A DNA stretch of 7,125 bases from Bacteroidota bacterium (GTDB taxonomy: Bacteria; Bacteroidota; Bacteroidia; Bacteroidales; VadinHA17): assembly GCA_023430725.1 (NCBI GenBank), contig JAEYZD010000061.1, positions 1 to 7,125 on the forward strand, in the 5' to 3' direction. Of this stretch, positions 1 to 6,412 are shown in pieces. Position 1 is the stretch's first letter. The number at the start of each line of letters is the position of its first letter. The notes below the pieces were generated by a model. The model did no database searches, was not told the origin of the DNA, and worked only from the letters and a program-made list of their open reading frames with translations. A program made the position numbers and the translations under genes.

Positions 1-303
1 ATCAAGCACTGAACGGTATGATGTGTTGTCAGAAGAGCGCAGATCAGCCACGATCCCGGACGAATGATCAATCTGCCTTTCAAGCAGGGTGTAACTGAGC
101 TTGAGCTCATCAACTTTCTGCTGCAGAAGCTCTTCCTTTGGTGAACCGAAAAAATGATTGAATATCAGACTGTAAAAGAGTGTTGCAACAACGGACAATG
201 CCATCCACACGGAAAACCTTACAAGCTTCTCTCCCAGCTTTCTCCTGTGGTGTGTAAATTGCAGACTTACAGTGTCAAAAACGTAATTTTTCTTTCTCAG
301 CAT
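1..303 (-). CDS. M23-family metallopeptidase, N-terminal 101 residues (runs off left edge)
   Basis: This is the N-terminal part of a probable murein endopeptidase of the M23 (lysostaphin/LytM-like) family, expected to act on peptidoglycan from the inner membrane or periplasm. The protein starts MLRKKNYVFDTVSLQF, with a basic cytoplasmic segment (HHRRKLGEK, about residues 17-25). One hydrophobic membrane span follows (about 31-49, WMALSVVATLFYSLIF), then a charged, probably coiled-coil stretch (about 55-90, with EELLQQKVDELKLSYTLLER). This anchor-plus-coil layout and the opening motif are typical of Bacteroidota M23 proteins encoded divergently from alaS. The catalytic zinc-binding domain would lie past position 1, so the peptidase assignment rests on the N-terminus and context alone. 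The ATG at 303-301 is chosen because an in-frame TGA lies only six codons upstream. No clear Shine-Dalgarno is seen. The frame is open to the window edge. Confidence 0.75.
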   Translation of the reverse strand, partial: MLRKKNYVFDTVSLQFTHHRRKLGEKLVRFSVWMALSVVATLFYSLIFNHFFGSPKEELLQQKVDELKLSYTLLERQIDHSSGIVADLRSSDNTSYRSVLD

Positions 304-312
304 CAGCAGACC

Positions 313-327
313 GGTGGATCAGCCACC
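313..327 (-). other. Small hairpin in the leader of the M23 gene
   Basis: A perfect 5-bp inverted repeat (GGTGG / CCACC) with a 5-base loop ends 9 bases before the M23 start codon. In the mRNA it would form a GC-rich stem next to the ribosome-binding area and could modulate initiation. The stem is short enough to be chance, and no protein site is recognised. Confidence 0.25.
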
Positions 328-341
328 ATTTTAAGATGACA

Positions 342-375
342 TTTCTGTAAACGTGAAATATTTGCTTTAATTTTA
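342..375 (+). promoter_or_regulatory. Candidate alaS promoter in the divergent spacer
   Basis: The 118-bp spacer between the divergent M23 and alaS starts (304-421) must hold promoters for both. On the plus strand, TAATTTTA at 368-375 matches the Bacteroidota -7 consensus TAnnTTTG except at its last base. TCTG at 344-347 lies 20 bases upstream in the expected -33 position, with one mismatch to TTTG. This would give a 5' leader of about 40 bases for alaS. I could not pick a convincing minus-strand promoter for the M23 gene. Assignment is by consensus only. Confidence 0.3.
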
Positions 376-421
376 CGCACCCAATCCAAAATAGTTTCAA
401 AACAGGCGCAAAGAGCTTAAA

Positions 422-3055
422 ATGAAGGCTAACGAGATAAGAGAAGAGTTCCTCAGTTTCTTCAGGTCGAAGGAACACAGAATAGTGCCCTCGGCACCCA
501 TGGTGATAAAAAATGATCCGACGCTTATGTTCACAAACGCCGGAATGAACCAGTTCAAGGATATTTTCCTCGGCAACCAGCCGGCCAAATACAGGAGGGT
601 GGCCAACTCTCAGAAATGCCTGCGGGTGTCGGGCAAGCACAATGACCTGGAGGAGGTGGGGCTTGACACCTACCATCATACAATGTTCGAGATGCTGGGC
701 AACTGGTCGTTCGGCGACTACTTCAAGAAGGAGGCGATTGAGTGGGCCTGGGAGTTTCTTACCGGCCGTCTCGGAATTCCCGCAGAGCGAATCTATGCAA
801 CCGTCTTCGAGGGTGACCCGGTGGAGGATGTGCCGCGTGACGACGAAGCCGCATCGTACTGGATGAAATGCTTTCCCGGTCTCGAAAACCACATTCTTGA
901 CGGATCGAAGAAGGATAATTTCTGGGAGATGGGTGAGACGGGACCCTGCGGACCCTGCTCGGAGATCCATGTTGACATCAGGTCGGAAAGCGAGAGGGCA
1001 GCAACCCCCGGCCATCTCCTTGTCAACAAGGGACACCCGCTTGTGATTGAGATATGGAATCTAGTGTTCATACAGTATAACCGCCGTGCAGGCGGCGAGC
1101 TCGAGCTGCTGCCTGACAGGCACGTTGACACCGGGATGGGCTTCGAGCGTCTCTGCATGGTCATTCAGAAAAAGCAGTCGAACTATGACACGGATGTCTT
1201 CCGGCCGCTGCTGGCTGCTTCAGCCTCAGTGACAGGCAAACCCTACGGTGAGAAGACAGAATGGGATATCGCCCACAGGGTCATCGCGGACCATCTCCGC
1301 ACGGTCTCCTTCTCCGTTGCCGACGGTCAGCTTCCGTCAAACAACAGGGCCGGTTATGTAATCAGGAGAATCCTCCGCAGGGCAGTAAGGTACGGATACA
1401 CCTCCCTGGGCATGTCCGAACCCTTCATCTATAAACTGCTCCCGGCACTGGTTGAATCGATGGGCAGCCACTACCCCGAACTAACAGCACAGCAGGATCT
1501 GATATCAAAAGTCATACATGAAGAGGAACAGGCATTTCTCAAAACACTCGGCAAAGGGCTGAGGATGATTGAAAGGCTGGTAGACTCCCTCAGGCGGGAT
1601 GGGAAAAAGACATTCCCCGGCAGCGATGCCTTTGAACTTTTCGACACATACGGGTTCCCGGTCGACCTCACACAGCTTATCCTCAGGGAGAACGGCATGA
1701 CGCTTGATGAGGAGGCATTTAAAAAAGAACTCAACGCCCAGAAGGAGCGGTCCAGGGATGATGCCGCCGTGACGGCCGGTGACTGGGTCATCATCCATGA
1801 CACTGATAGCACCGTTTTTACCGGTTATGACCGCACTGAAGACACTGTGCGGATTGCCCGTTACAGGAGAGTCACCTCGCGCGGTCGCGAAGCCTTTCAG
1901 CTGGTATTTGACAGGACACCCTTCTACGCCGAATCCGGCGGCCAGACAGGCGACAAGGGGTATATCGAAGGTGCAGGAGGAAGGATCAGCATCACTGATA
2001 CAGTAAAGGAAAACAACCTTATTATACATATTGCATCAGCCATTCCGCCGGATCCCTCAGCCCCATTCAGGGCTGTGGTTGACGCAACGGCCAGGCAGGA
2101 TACGGCAAACAATCACACTGCCACCCATCTCATGCACCATGCCCTTCGTGAAGTACTTGGAAGTCATGTTGAGCAGAAAGGATCACTGGTGACACCGGAG
2201 CGACTCCGGTTCGACTTCAGCCACTTCCGTCAGGTGACACAGGAAGAGCTTGCGGCTGTTGAACAAAAGGTCAACGAAATGATCATGAGGAACATTCCTT
2301 CGCAGGTGCACAATGACACACCCATGGCGGAGGCCCGCAGCATGGGGGCCATCGCCCTTTTCGGAGAGAAATACGGCGACAGGGTCAGGGTGGTTGCCTT
2401 CGGCGACTCGGTTGAGCTGTGCGGCGGAACACACGTCGACCATACCTCGCGCATAGGACTCTTCAGGATTGTCTCCGAAGGAGCTGTCGCCGCAGGCGTA
2501 AGAAGGATAGAGGCAGTTACCGGAAGGAATGCAGTCAGCTATATAAATGAAAAACTGAAGATCCTTGACGAGATCACCACGCTGCTCAGGAGCACCGGCA
2601 ACCCGGTTGTGAATATCACGAAGCTTATGACAGAGAATGCGGCTCTCAGGGGCACGGTAGAAAAGCTGCAGCAGACAGCTGCTTCCGCCGCGCGCCATGA
2701 ACTGGCAGCCAGGGCTGAGAGTGCCGGAGAATGCCGCATCTACTCAGGGGTGCTGGAAAATACGCAGGCCGATACACTTAAGAACATTGCACATCAGATC
2801 AGGCAGTCGGATGACTGCAGTATCGTTGTAATCGGCTCGGAATATGACGGTAAGGTCTCACTCGTTATCGGTATCGGAGACAGGGCAGCAAGCCTGACCG
2901 GACTCAATGCAGTTGAAATGATCAAAACCGTCTCGGGGGAGATCAGCGGCGGAGGCGGCGGACAGCCACAGCTCGCAACTGCCGGTGGCAAGAGACCCGA
3001 AGGGCTCCCGGCCGCAATTTCAAAGGCCGTAGCCACAGCAAAGGTGAAGCTCTGA
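422..3055 (+). CDS. alaS: Alanyl-tRNA synthetase (EC 6.1.1.7)
   Basis: This cytoplasmic class II synthetase charges tRNA-Ala with alanine using ATP, and hydrolyses mischarged Ser- and Gly-tRNA-Ala. The 877-residue length is the usual full size. The class II catalytic core fills about residues 1-250. It includes the motif 2 region (HTMFEMLGNWSFGDYFK, 86-102), the EIWNLVFIQYNR segment (210-221) and motif 3 (VDTGMGFERL, 235-244). A helical tRNA-recognition region follows, to roughly 460. The editing domain carries the metal-binding pairs H565/H569 (HTATH) and C667/H671 (CGGTH). The end is a coiled linker and a DHHA1/C-Ala domain with the glycine-rich GGGGGQPQLA signature near 843-852. The start ATG gives the canonical MKANEIREEFLSFF opening, preceded by a weak AAAGAG site. 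No catalytic or editing residue appears missing. The gene stands alone on its strand, 157 bp ahead of the next gene. Confidence 0.98.
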   Translation: MKANEIREEFLSFFRSKEHRIVPSAPMVIKNDPTLMFTNAGMNQFKDIFLGNQPAKYRRVANSQKCLRVSGKHNDLEEVGLDTYHHTMFEMLGNWSFGDYFKKEAIEWAWEFLTGRLGIPAERIYATVFEGDPVEDVPRDDEAASYWMKCFPGLENHILDGSKKDNFWEMGETGPCGPCSEIHVDIRSESERAATPGHLLVNKGHPLVIEIWNLVFIQYNRRAGGELELLPDRHVDTGMGFERLCMVIQKKQSNYDTDVFRPLLAASASVTGKPYGEKTEWDIAHRVIADHLRTVSFSVADGQLPSNNRAGYVIRRILRRAVRYGYTSLGMSEPFIYKLLPALVESMGSHYPELTAQQDLISKVIHEEEQAFLKTLGKGLRMIERLVDSLRRDGKKTFPGSDAFELFDTYGFPVDLTQLILRENGMTLDEEAFKKELNAQKERSRDDAAVTAGDWVIIHDTDSTVFTGYDRTEDTVRIARYRRVTSRGREAFQLVFDRTPFYAESGGQTGDKGYIEGAGGRISITDTVKENNLIIHIASAIPPDPSAPFRAVVDATARQDTANNHTATHLMHHALREVLGSHVEQKGSLVTPERLRFDFSHFRQVTQEELAAVEQKVNEMIMRNIPSQVHNDTPMAEARSMGAIALFGEKYGDRVRVVAFGDSVELCGGTHVDHTSRIGLFRIVSEGAVAAGVRRIEAVTGRNAVSYINEKLKILDEITTLLRSTGNPVVNITKLMTENAALRGTVEKLQQTAASAARHELAARAESAGECRIYSGVLENTQADTLKNIAHQIRQSDDCSIVVIGSEYDGKVSLVIGIGDRAASLTGLNAVEMIKTVSGEISGGGGGQPQLATAGGKRPEGLPAAISKAVATAKVKL

Positions 3056-3155
3056 AAAAGACCTCGGGCACGTTCGAAAGCATGTCTTTCTGACATAATT
3101 CTTATAATTCTAAATATCAATCTTTTGGACAGTAATAGCATTGACTGCCCATCCA

Positions 3156-3187
3156 TTTGCATATATTGTTCGAAATTCATAATCTTG
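3156..3187 (+). promoter_or_regulatory. Candidate Bacteroidota-type promoter for the acyl-CoA synthetase
   Basis: TTTG at 3156-3159 and TAATCTTG at 3180-3187, separated by 20 bases, fit the primary sigma consensus of this phylum (TTTG at -33, TAnnTTTG at -7) with one mismatch. Transcription would begin about 20 bases before the ATG at 3213. The surrounding 157-bp spacer (3056-3212) is AT-rich and has no ORF. An alternative sigma-70-like pair, TTGACT (3141-3146) and TATTGT (3164-3169) 17 bases apart, overlaps it. Confidence 0.4.
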
Positions 3188-3212
3188 TATCACTAATCCT
3201 TATACTGTTTTA

Positions 3213-5066
3213 ATGGAAGTTACAAGAACCTTTGACCTGGTGGACCTTGGGTATAAGGTCTGTCCGCGTGAGGTTATGTTCGGCGGCAAGCACGGAAATG
3301 AGTGGATAACCTATTCAACCGAAGCTGTAAGGGAGCTTACCGACCTCTTCTCGTGCGGGATGATGGCTCTCGGTTACAAAAAGGGTGACCACATTGCAAC
3401 AATCACCCCGAACAAACCCGAATGGAACATGGTTGACCACGGCCTGGCACAGGCCGGCATGATTCACGTACCGGTTTATCCCACAATCGGTCATGAGGAG
3501 TACACCTTCATTCTCAATCACTCAGAGGTAAAGGCTGTGATAATCGGCAGCAGGCAGATCTGGAACAAAATAGCACCGATTGCCTCTGCCATCCCGACTA
3601 TCAGGGAACTCTTCTCATTTGATGCCGTGAACGGGCTGAAAACCTTTGCCGATATTGTAGAGGAGGGACGCAGGAACAGGGAAAGATTCATGCCTGAGCT
3701 GGTTTCTGTAAGGGATGCGATTAAACCTGCAGACCCTGTGACAATAATTTATACGTCAGGTACGACGGGCAGTCCCAAGGGAGTGGTTCTTTCACACAAG
3801 AATCTGGTTACAAATGCAATAGCCACAAGCACAGCCCATGAATTCGGCCTCGGATACCGGGCGCTGAGTTTCCTGCCGCTGTGCCACGTCTATGAGCGGA
3901 TGATGAACTACCACTTCCAGTACAAGGGAACAAGCATCTATTACCTTGAGAATATGGCCGTCATTGCTGATACAATGAGGGAGATAAAGCCTCATATTGC
4001 GAACACCGTTCCACGCCTCCTCGAAAAGATTTATGACAATATTATAAACAAGGGGAAGAACCTTCCCTGGCTGAAAAAGCAGATATTTTTCTGGGCAGTG
4101 ACCCTGGGACTGAAGTTCAGACTGACCGGAAACACCAGGTTTTACAAATTCAGGCTTGGCATAGCCAGGCGGCTGGTCTTCAACAAGTGGAGAGAAGCCC
4201 TGGGCGGTGAACTCAGGGTACTTGTCTCCGGCGGTGCCGCCCTGCAGTCGCGCCTCGAGCGCATCTTCTGGGCAGCCGGCATTCCTGTTCTGCAGGGCTA
4301 CGGCCTCACCGAGACATCACCTGTGATTGCAGTCAACCCATTCCGCATCCCTGACATCAGGTTCGAAACAGTCGGTCCGGTCCTTGACGGCGTTGAGGTC
4401 AGGATAGCTGACGACGGAGAGATACTGTGCAAGGGACCGAATGTGATGCTGGGATACTTCAAGGATCCGGAGATGACCGGGCAGGTCATTGATGCAGACC
4501 GTTGGTTCCATACCGGTGACATAGGGAGGATGGAGGATGGCAGGTTCCTTCGGATCACTGACCGCAAGAAGGAGATGTTCAAGCTCTCCGCCGGCAAATA
4601 CATCTCACCGCAGGTGATTGAAAACAGGCTCAAGGAGTCAATATTCATTGAACAGGCAATGGTCATCGGAGAAAATGAGAAGTTTGCAAGTGCACTCCTC
4701 TCCCCGAACTTCACCTTCCTCCATGACTGGTGCACAATTCACAGGATACAGTACCGCGACAATACAGACCTGGTTGAAATCCCGGAGGTCATTGAACGCT
4801 TTGCACGTGAGGTGCATGAGGTGAACAGAAGCCTCGGCGAGTTCGAACAGATCAGGAGATTCAGGCTGGTTACCGAAGAATGGACCCCCCAGACGGGCGA
4901 GCTCTCTCCCACCCTGAAGCTCAGGAGGAATATTCTGATGGAACGTTACAGCCATGTAATACATGAGATTTACTCGTCAAAGGACAAAGGGACAGTGGTT
5001 GACAAGGTAGTCGGGGTGATACGCAATGGCGTCAGCGGCATACTCAGGAACCTCCCGAAGGTCTGA
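3213..5066 (+). CDS. Long-chain acyl-CoA synthetase, AMP-forming (fatty acid--CoA ligase)
   Basis: This member of the ANL adenylating superfamily probably activates long-chain fatty acids to acyl-CoA via an acyl-AMP intermediate, for beta-oxidation or membrane lipid synthesis. At 617 residues it matches bacterial homologues of the ACSL/FACS type. The core motifs are in order: the ATP-binding loop YTSGTTGSPKG (180-190), LPLCHVYER (221-229), VLVSGGAAL, GYGLTETSP (362-370), WFHTGDIG (431-438, with the ribose-binding Asp436) and ITDRKKEMFKLSAGKY (448-463). The C-terminal PTLKLRR (566-572) places the probable catalytic lysine at 569. The segment between residues 275 and 335 is the long-chain-type insertion, rich in basic and aromatic residues, and may aid membrane association. 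No signal peptide is present, so the enzyme is cytoplasmic or peripheral at the inner membrane. The start MEVTRTFDLVD is the usual opening in Bacteroidota. Chain-length preference cannot be read from the sequence. Confidence 0.93.
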   Translation: MEVTRTFDLVDLGYKVCPREVMFGGKHGNEWITYSTEAVRELTDLFSCGMMALGYKKGDHIATITPNKPEWNMVDHGLAQAGMIHVPVYPTIGHEEYTFILNHSEVKAVIIGSRQIWNKIAPIASAIPTIRELFSFDAVNGLKTFADIVEEGRRNRERFMPELVSVRDAIKPADPVTIIYTSGTTGSPKGVVLSHKNLVTNAIATSTAHEFGLGYRALSFLPLCHVYERMMNYHFQYKGTSIYYLENMAVIADTMREIKPHIANTVPRLLEKIYDNIINKGKNLPWLKKQIFFWAVTLGLKFRLTGNTRFYKFRLGIARRLVFNKWREALGGELRVLVSGGAALQSRLERIFWAAGIPVLQGYGLTETSPVIAVNPFRIPDIRFETVGPVLDGVEVRIADDGEILCKGPNVMLGYFKDPEMTGQVIDADRWFHTGDIGRMEDGRFLRITDRKKEMFKLSAGKYISPQVIENRLKESIFIEQAMVIGENEKFASALLSPNFTFLHDWCTIHRIQYRDNTDLVEIPEVIERFAREVHEVNRSLGEFEQIRRFRLVTEEWTPQTGELSPTLKLRRNILMERYSHVIHEIYSSKDKGTVVDKVVGVIRNGVSGILRNLPKV

Positions 5067-5103
5067 TTGCCCTGTGGCTCACGGGACGGAGGGATAATTT
5101 TTA

Positions 5104-5111
5104 TAACTTTG
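5104..5111 (+). promoter_or_regulatory. Perfect -7 box (TAACTTTG) before the lipoprotein gene
   Basis: TAACTTTG matches TAnnTTTG at every fixed position and lies in the 54-bp gap between the acyl-CoA synthetase stop and the lipoprotein ATG at 5121. No TTTG is found 19-21 bases upstream, so the -33 half is poor. If used, it would give a very short leader of about 5 bases and let the lipoprotein/barrel pair be expressed apart from the acyl-CoA synthetase. Confidence 0.3.
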
Positions 5112-5120
5112 TCATCCGAA

Positions 5121-5588
5121 ATGACCAGGTACTTATCCATACCGCTGTTTGCCATTGCAGCCGTACTTGCTGCAAGTCTCCCCTCCTGCTCGGTGCAGCC
5201 ATGCTATGAAGACACCAACCCGACGCTGAATACACTGCTCCTCGTCAGCGGTACAGGAGAAACCGCTGAGGCAGATTCGCTGAGGGTCTATACCTACCGC
5301 GAGACCGATACCCTAAGGTTTATTGACTCAAATACAACCTCTTTCTTTTCGGTGCCGCTTGATCCTGACAGCGACCAGTCTCTCTTCCTCATCACCCTAA
5401 ACGGTGTTACTGATACCGCGGTCATCCGTTACAACCGCCGTCCGCACCTGGTCTCACCTGAGTGTGGCTACACCCTGGTGAGTGATATCACAGGACTGAA
5501 GACAACCCACAACATAATTGACACACTTATAATCGAGAACAGAAGCGTAACCCTGAATGGCGAAACAAACCTGCATCTTTTTTATTAG
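5121..5588 (+). CDS. DUF6452-like lipoprotein of unknown function
   Basis: This is a 155-residue predicted lipoprotein. The hydrophobic segment (about residues 5-20) leads to a lipobox-like LPSC with the lipidated cysteine at 23, so the mature protein should be tethered to the inner or outer membrane facing the periplasm. The mature part is short and beta-rich. It has a second cysteine at 28, close to the lipid anchor, and a third at 115 (SPECGYTL), followed by a THNIIDTLIIEN stretch. This cysteine spacing and C-terminal motif resemble the Bacteroidota family I know as DUF6452, whose role is not established. Cys28 and Cys115 could form a disulfide (inference). The reading frame extends upstream to a TTG at 5067, but the ATG at 5121 is preferred because it places the signal peptide at the N-terminus. 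The 3' end overlaps the next gene by 32 bp. Confidence 0.8.
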   Translation: MTRYLSIPLFAIAAVLAASLPSCSVQPCYEDTNPTLNTLLLVSGTGETAEADSLRVYTYRETDTLRFIDSNTTSFFSVPLDPDSDQSLFLITLNGVTDTAVIRYNRRPHLVSPECGYTLVSDITGLKTTHNIIDTLIIENRSVTLNGETNLHLFY

Positions 5589-6321
5589 TCTCTTCCTTCT
5601 GGGGAGTCATGCCGTCCGGTCCCAGGATACGGTCACTGTCCCGTTGCATATAAGGGCAGGCTTCGATCTCTCAGGCCCGGTCCTTAACTTCCTGGACAAG
5701 GACCTCATCAGCTACGGTGTCCTCGGTTCGGTTGACATCAACTCTGCAGTGGCGGTTGCTGCCGGATTCAGGTACTCTTCCTTCAGCTCGTCAGGGGTAC
5801 TCTATGATTTCAACAGCCGCGGGCTGAGCATCACTGCCGGCGCCGATTATAATTTCGTCAAGGCGAATGTTGCAAGAGGGAAGTATTATGCCGGCATCGG
5901 GATGCGCTACGGCCTCAGCTTCTACAACGAAGAGGCCCCGATGATATCCTACACAAATGAATGGGGTACGGGTGCGACTTCTGTCCCTGCCGCCAGTCAT
6001 ACAGGACACTTCCTGGAGCTCACCCCGGGTGTTCGGGCAGAGCTTTTCCCCGGAATGACAATCGGATGGAATCTCTACATGCGGCTCCTAGTAAGCGCCG
6101 GAGCCGGAAAAGACCTTAAGCCAGTATGGATGCCCGGTTACGGTGCCGGAACAAGAGGAATGTCAACAGCTGCTGAATATTTCATCTCAGTCTCTATCCC
6201 GTACAAAAAGATCAAGGTGTTCATCAAACCCCGCGTCCAGCAATCAGAAGATGATGAGGAGACAGAGGGTGAAAACAATCAGACAGGAACGGGAAACAGG
6301 GGATTCAATAACGGATTCTGA
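5557..6321 (+). CDS. DUF6048-like secreted protein, probable outer-membrane beta-barrel
   Basis: The product is a 254-residue exported protein. MAKQTCIFFISLFLLGSHA forms a signal peptide, probably cleaved after Ser22, before QDTVTVPLH. The rest alternates hydrophobic and polar residues in short strands rich in Gly, Tyr and Phe, as in small outer-membrane barrels. Recognisable stretches are AGFDLSGPVLNFL, GRYSS-like turns, YYAGIGMRYGLSFY, HFLELTPGVRAELFPG, GWNLYMRLL and WMPGYG. These match the pattern I associate with DUF6048 of Bacteroidota, a family without an assigned function that is commonly found just downstream of DUF6452. The start is fixed by the signal peptide, although it lies inside the preceding gene in the +1 frame, which suggests translational coupling. 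The last 27 residues (228-254) are hydrophilic and low-complexity (SEDDEETEGENNQTG), unlike the barrel-like body. Barrel topology is inferred. Confidence 0.8.
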   Translation: MAKQTCIFFISLFLLGSHAVRSQDTVTVPLHIRAGFDLSGPVLNFLDKDLISYGVLGSVDINSAVAVAAGFRYSSFSSSGVLYDFNSRGLSITAGADYNFVKANVARGKYYAGIGMRYGLSFYNEEAPMISYTNEWGTGATSVPAASHTGHFLELTPGVRAELFPGMTIGWNLYMRLLVSAGAGKDLKPVWMPGYGAGTRGMSTAAEYFISVSIPYKKIKVFIKPRVQQSEDDEETEGENNQTGTGNRGFNNGF

Positions 6322-6348
6322 CAGTTTACGACTACGACTGTTTCTGTC
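6321..6348 (+). terminator. Weak hairpin after the barrel gene, possible terminator
   Basis: ACAGT (6321-6325) and ACTGT (6337-6341) can pair around an 11-base loop that holds a tandem ACGACT repeat. A pyrimidine-rich but not T-rich tail (TTTCTGTCCTCCTC) follows. An alternative pairing is GACAG (6320-6324) with CTGTC (6344-6348). The stem is short and overlaps the stop codon, so this is at best a weak terminator. The 91-bp convergent spacer 6322-6412 shows nothing stronger. Confidence 0.18.
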
Positions 6349-6412
6349 CTCCTCTTCCGGAATTCACTTTTGCCATCATAGCCCTGTGCACCGGTAACGT
6401 CAATGCAGTACG

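Noticed and set aside
154..339. A 61-codon plus-strand frame at the left end
   Set aside because: It is antisense to the membrane-anchor region of the M23 gene, whose minus-strand translation is clearly protein-like and recognisable.
275..1036. A 253-codon open frame on the minus strand that overlaps the alaS 5' end and the divergent spacer
   Set aside because: It is antisense to strongly conserved alaS catalytic motifs, has no recognisable domain, and also overlaps the M23 start region. It is a shadow of coding bias.
1505..2029. A 174-codon open frame on the minus strand within alaS
   Set aside because: It lies wholly antisense to the alaS tRNA-recognition and editing regions, with no family resemblance and no plausible start context.
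2183..2698. A 171-codon open frame on the minus strand within alaS
   Set aside because: It is antisense to the editing domain, including the CGGTH motif, and its composition reflects the complement of alaS codons.
3054..3090. A possible terminator after alaS (AAAGAC at 3058-3063 pairing with GTCTTT at 3084-3089)
   Set aside because: The stem is AT-rich, the loop is about 20 bases, and no T-run follows, so it is not convincing as a Rho-independent terminator.
3095..3111. A direct repeat of ATAATTCT, two copies one base apart, in the alaS downstream spacer
   Set aside because: The repeat is short and AT-rich in an AT-rich spacer, with no further copies nearby. It is probably chance.
4298..4735. 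A 145-codon open frame on the minus strand within the acyl-CoA synthetase
   Set aside because: It is antisense to conserved ANL motifs (GYGLTETSP, HTGD, DRKKE), and the sense gene fully explains the sequence.
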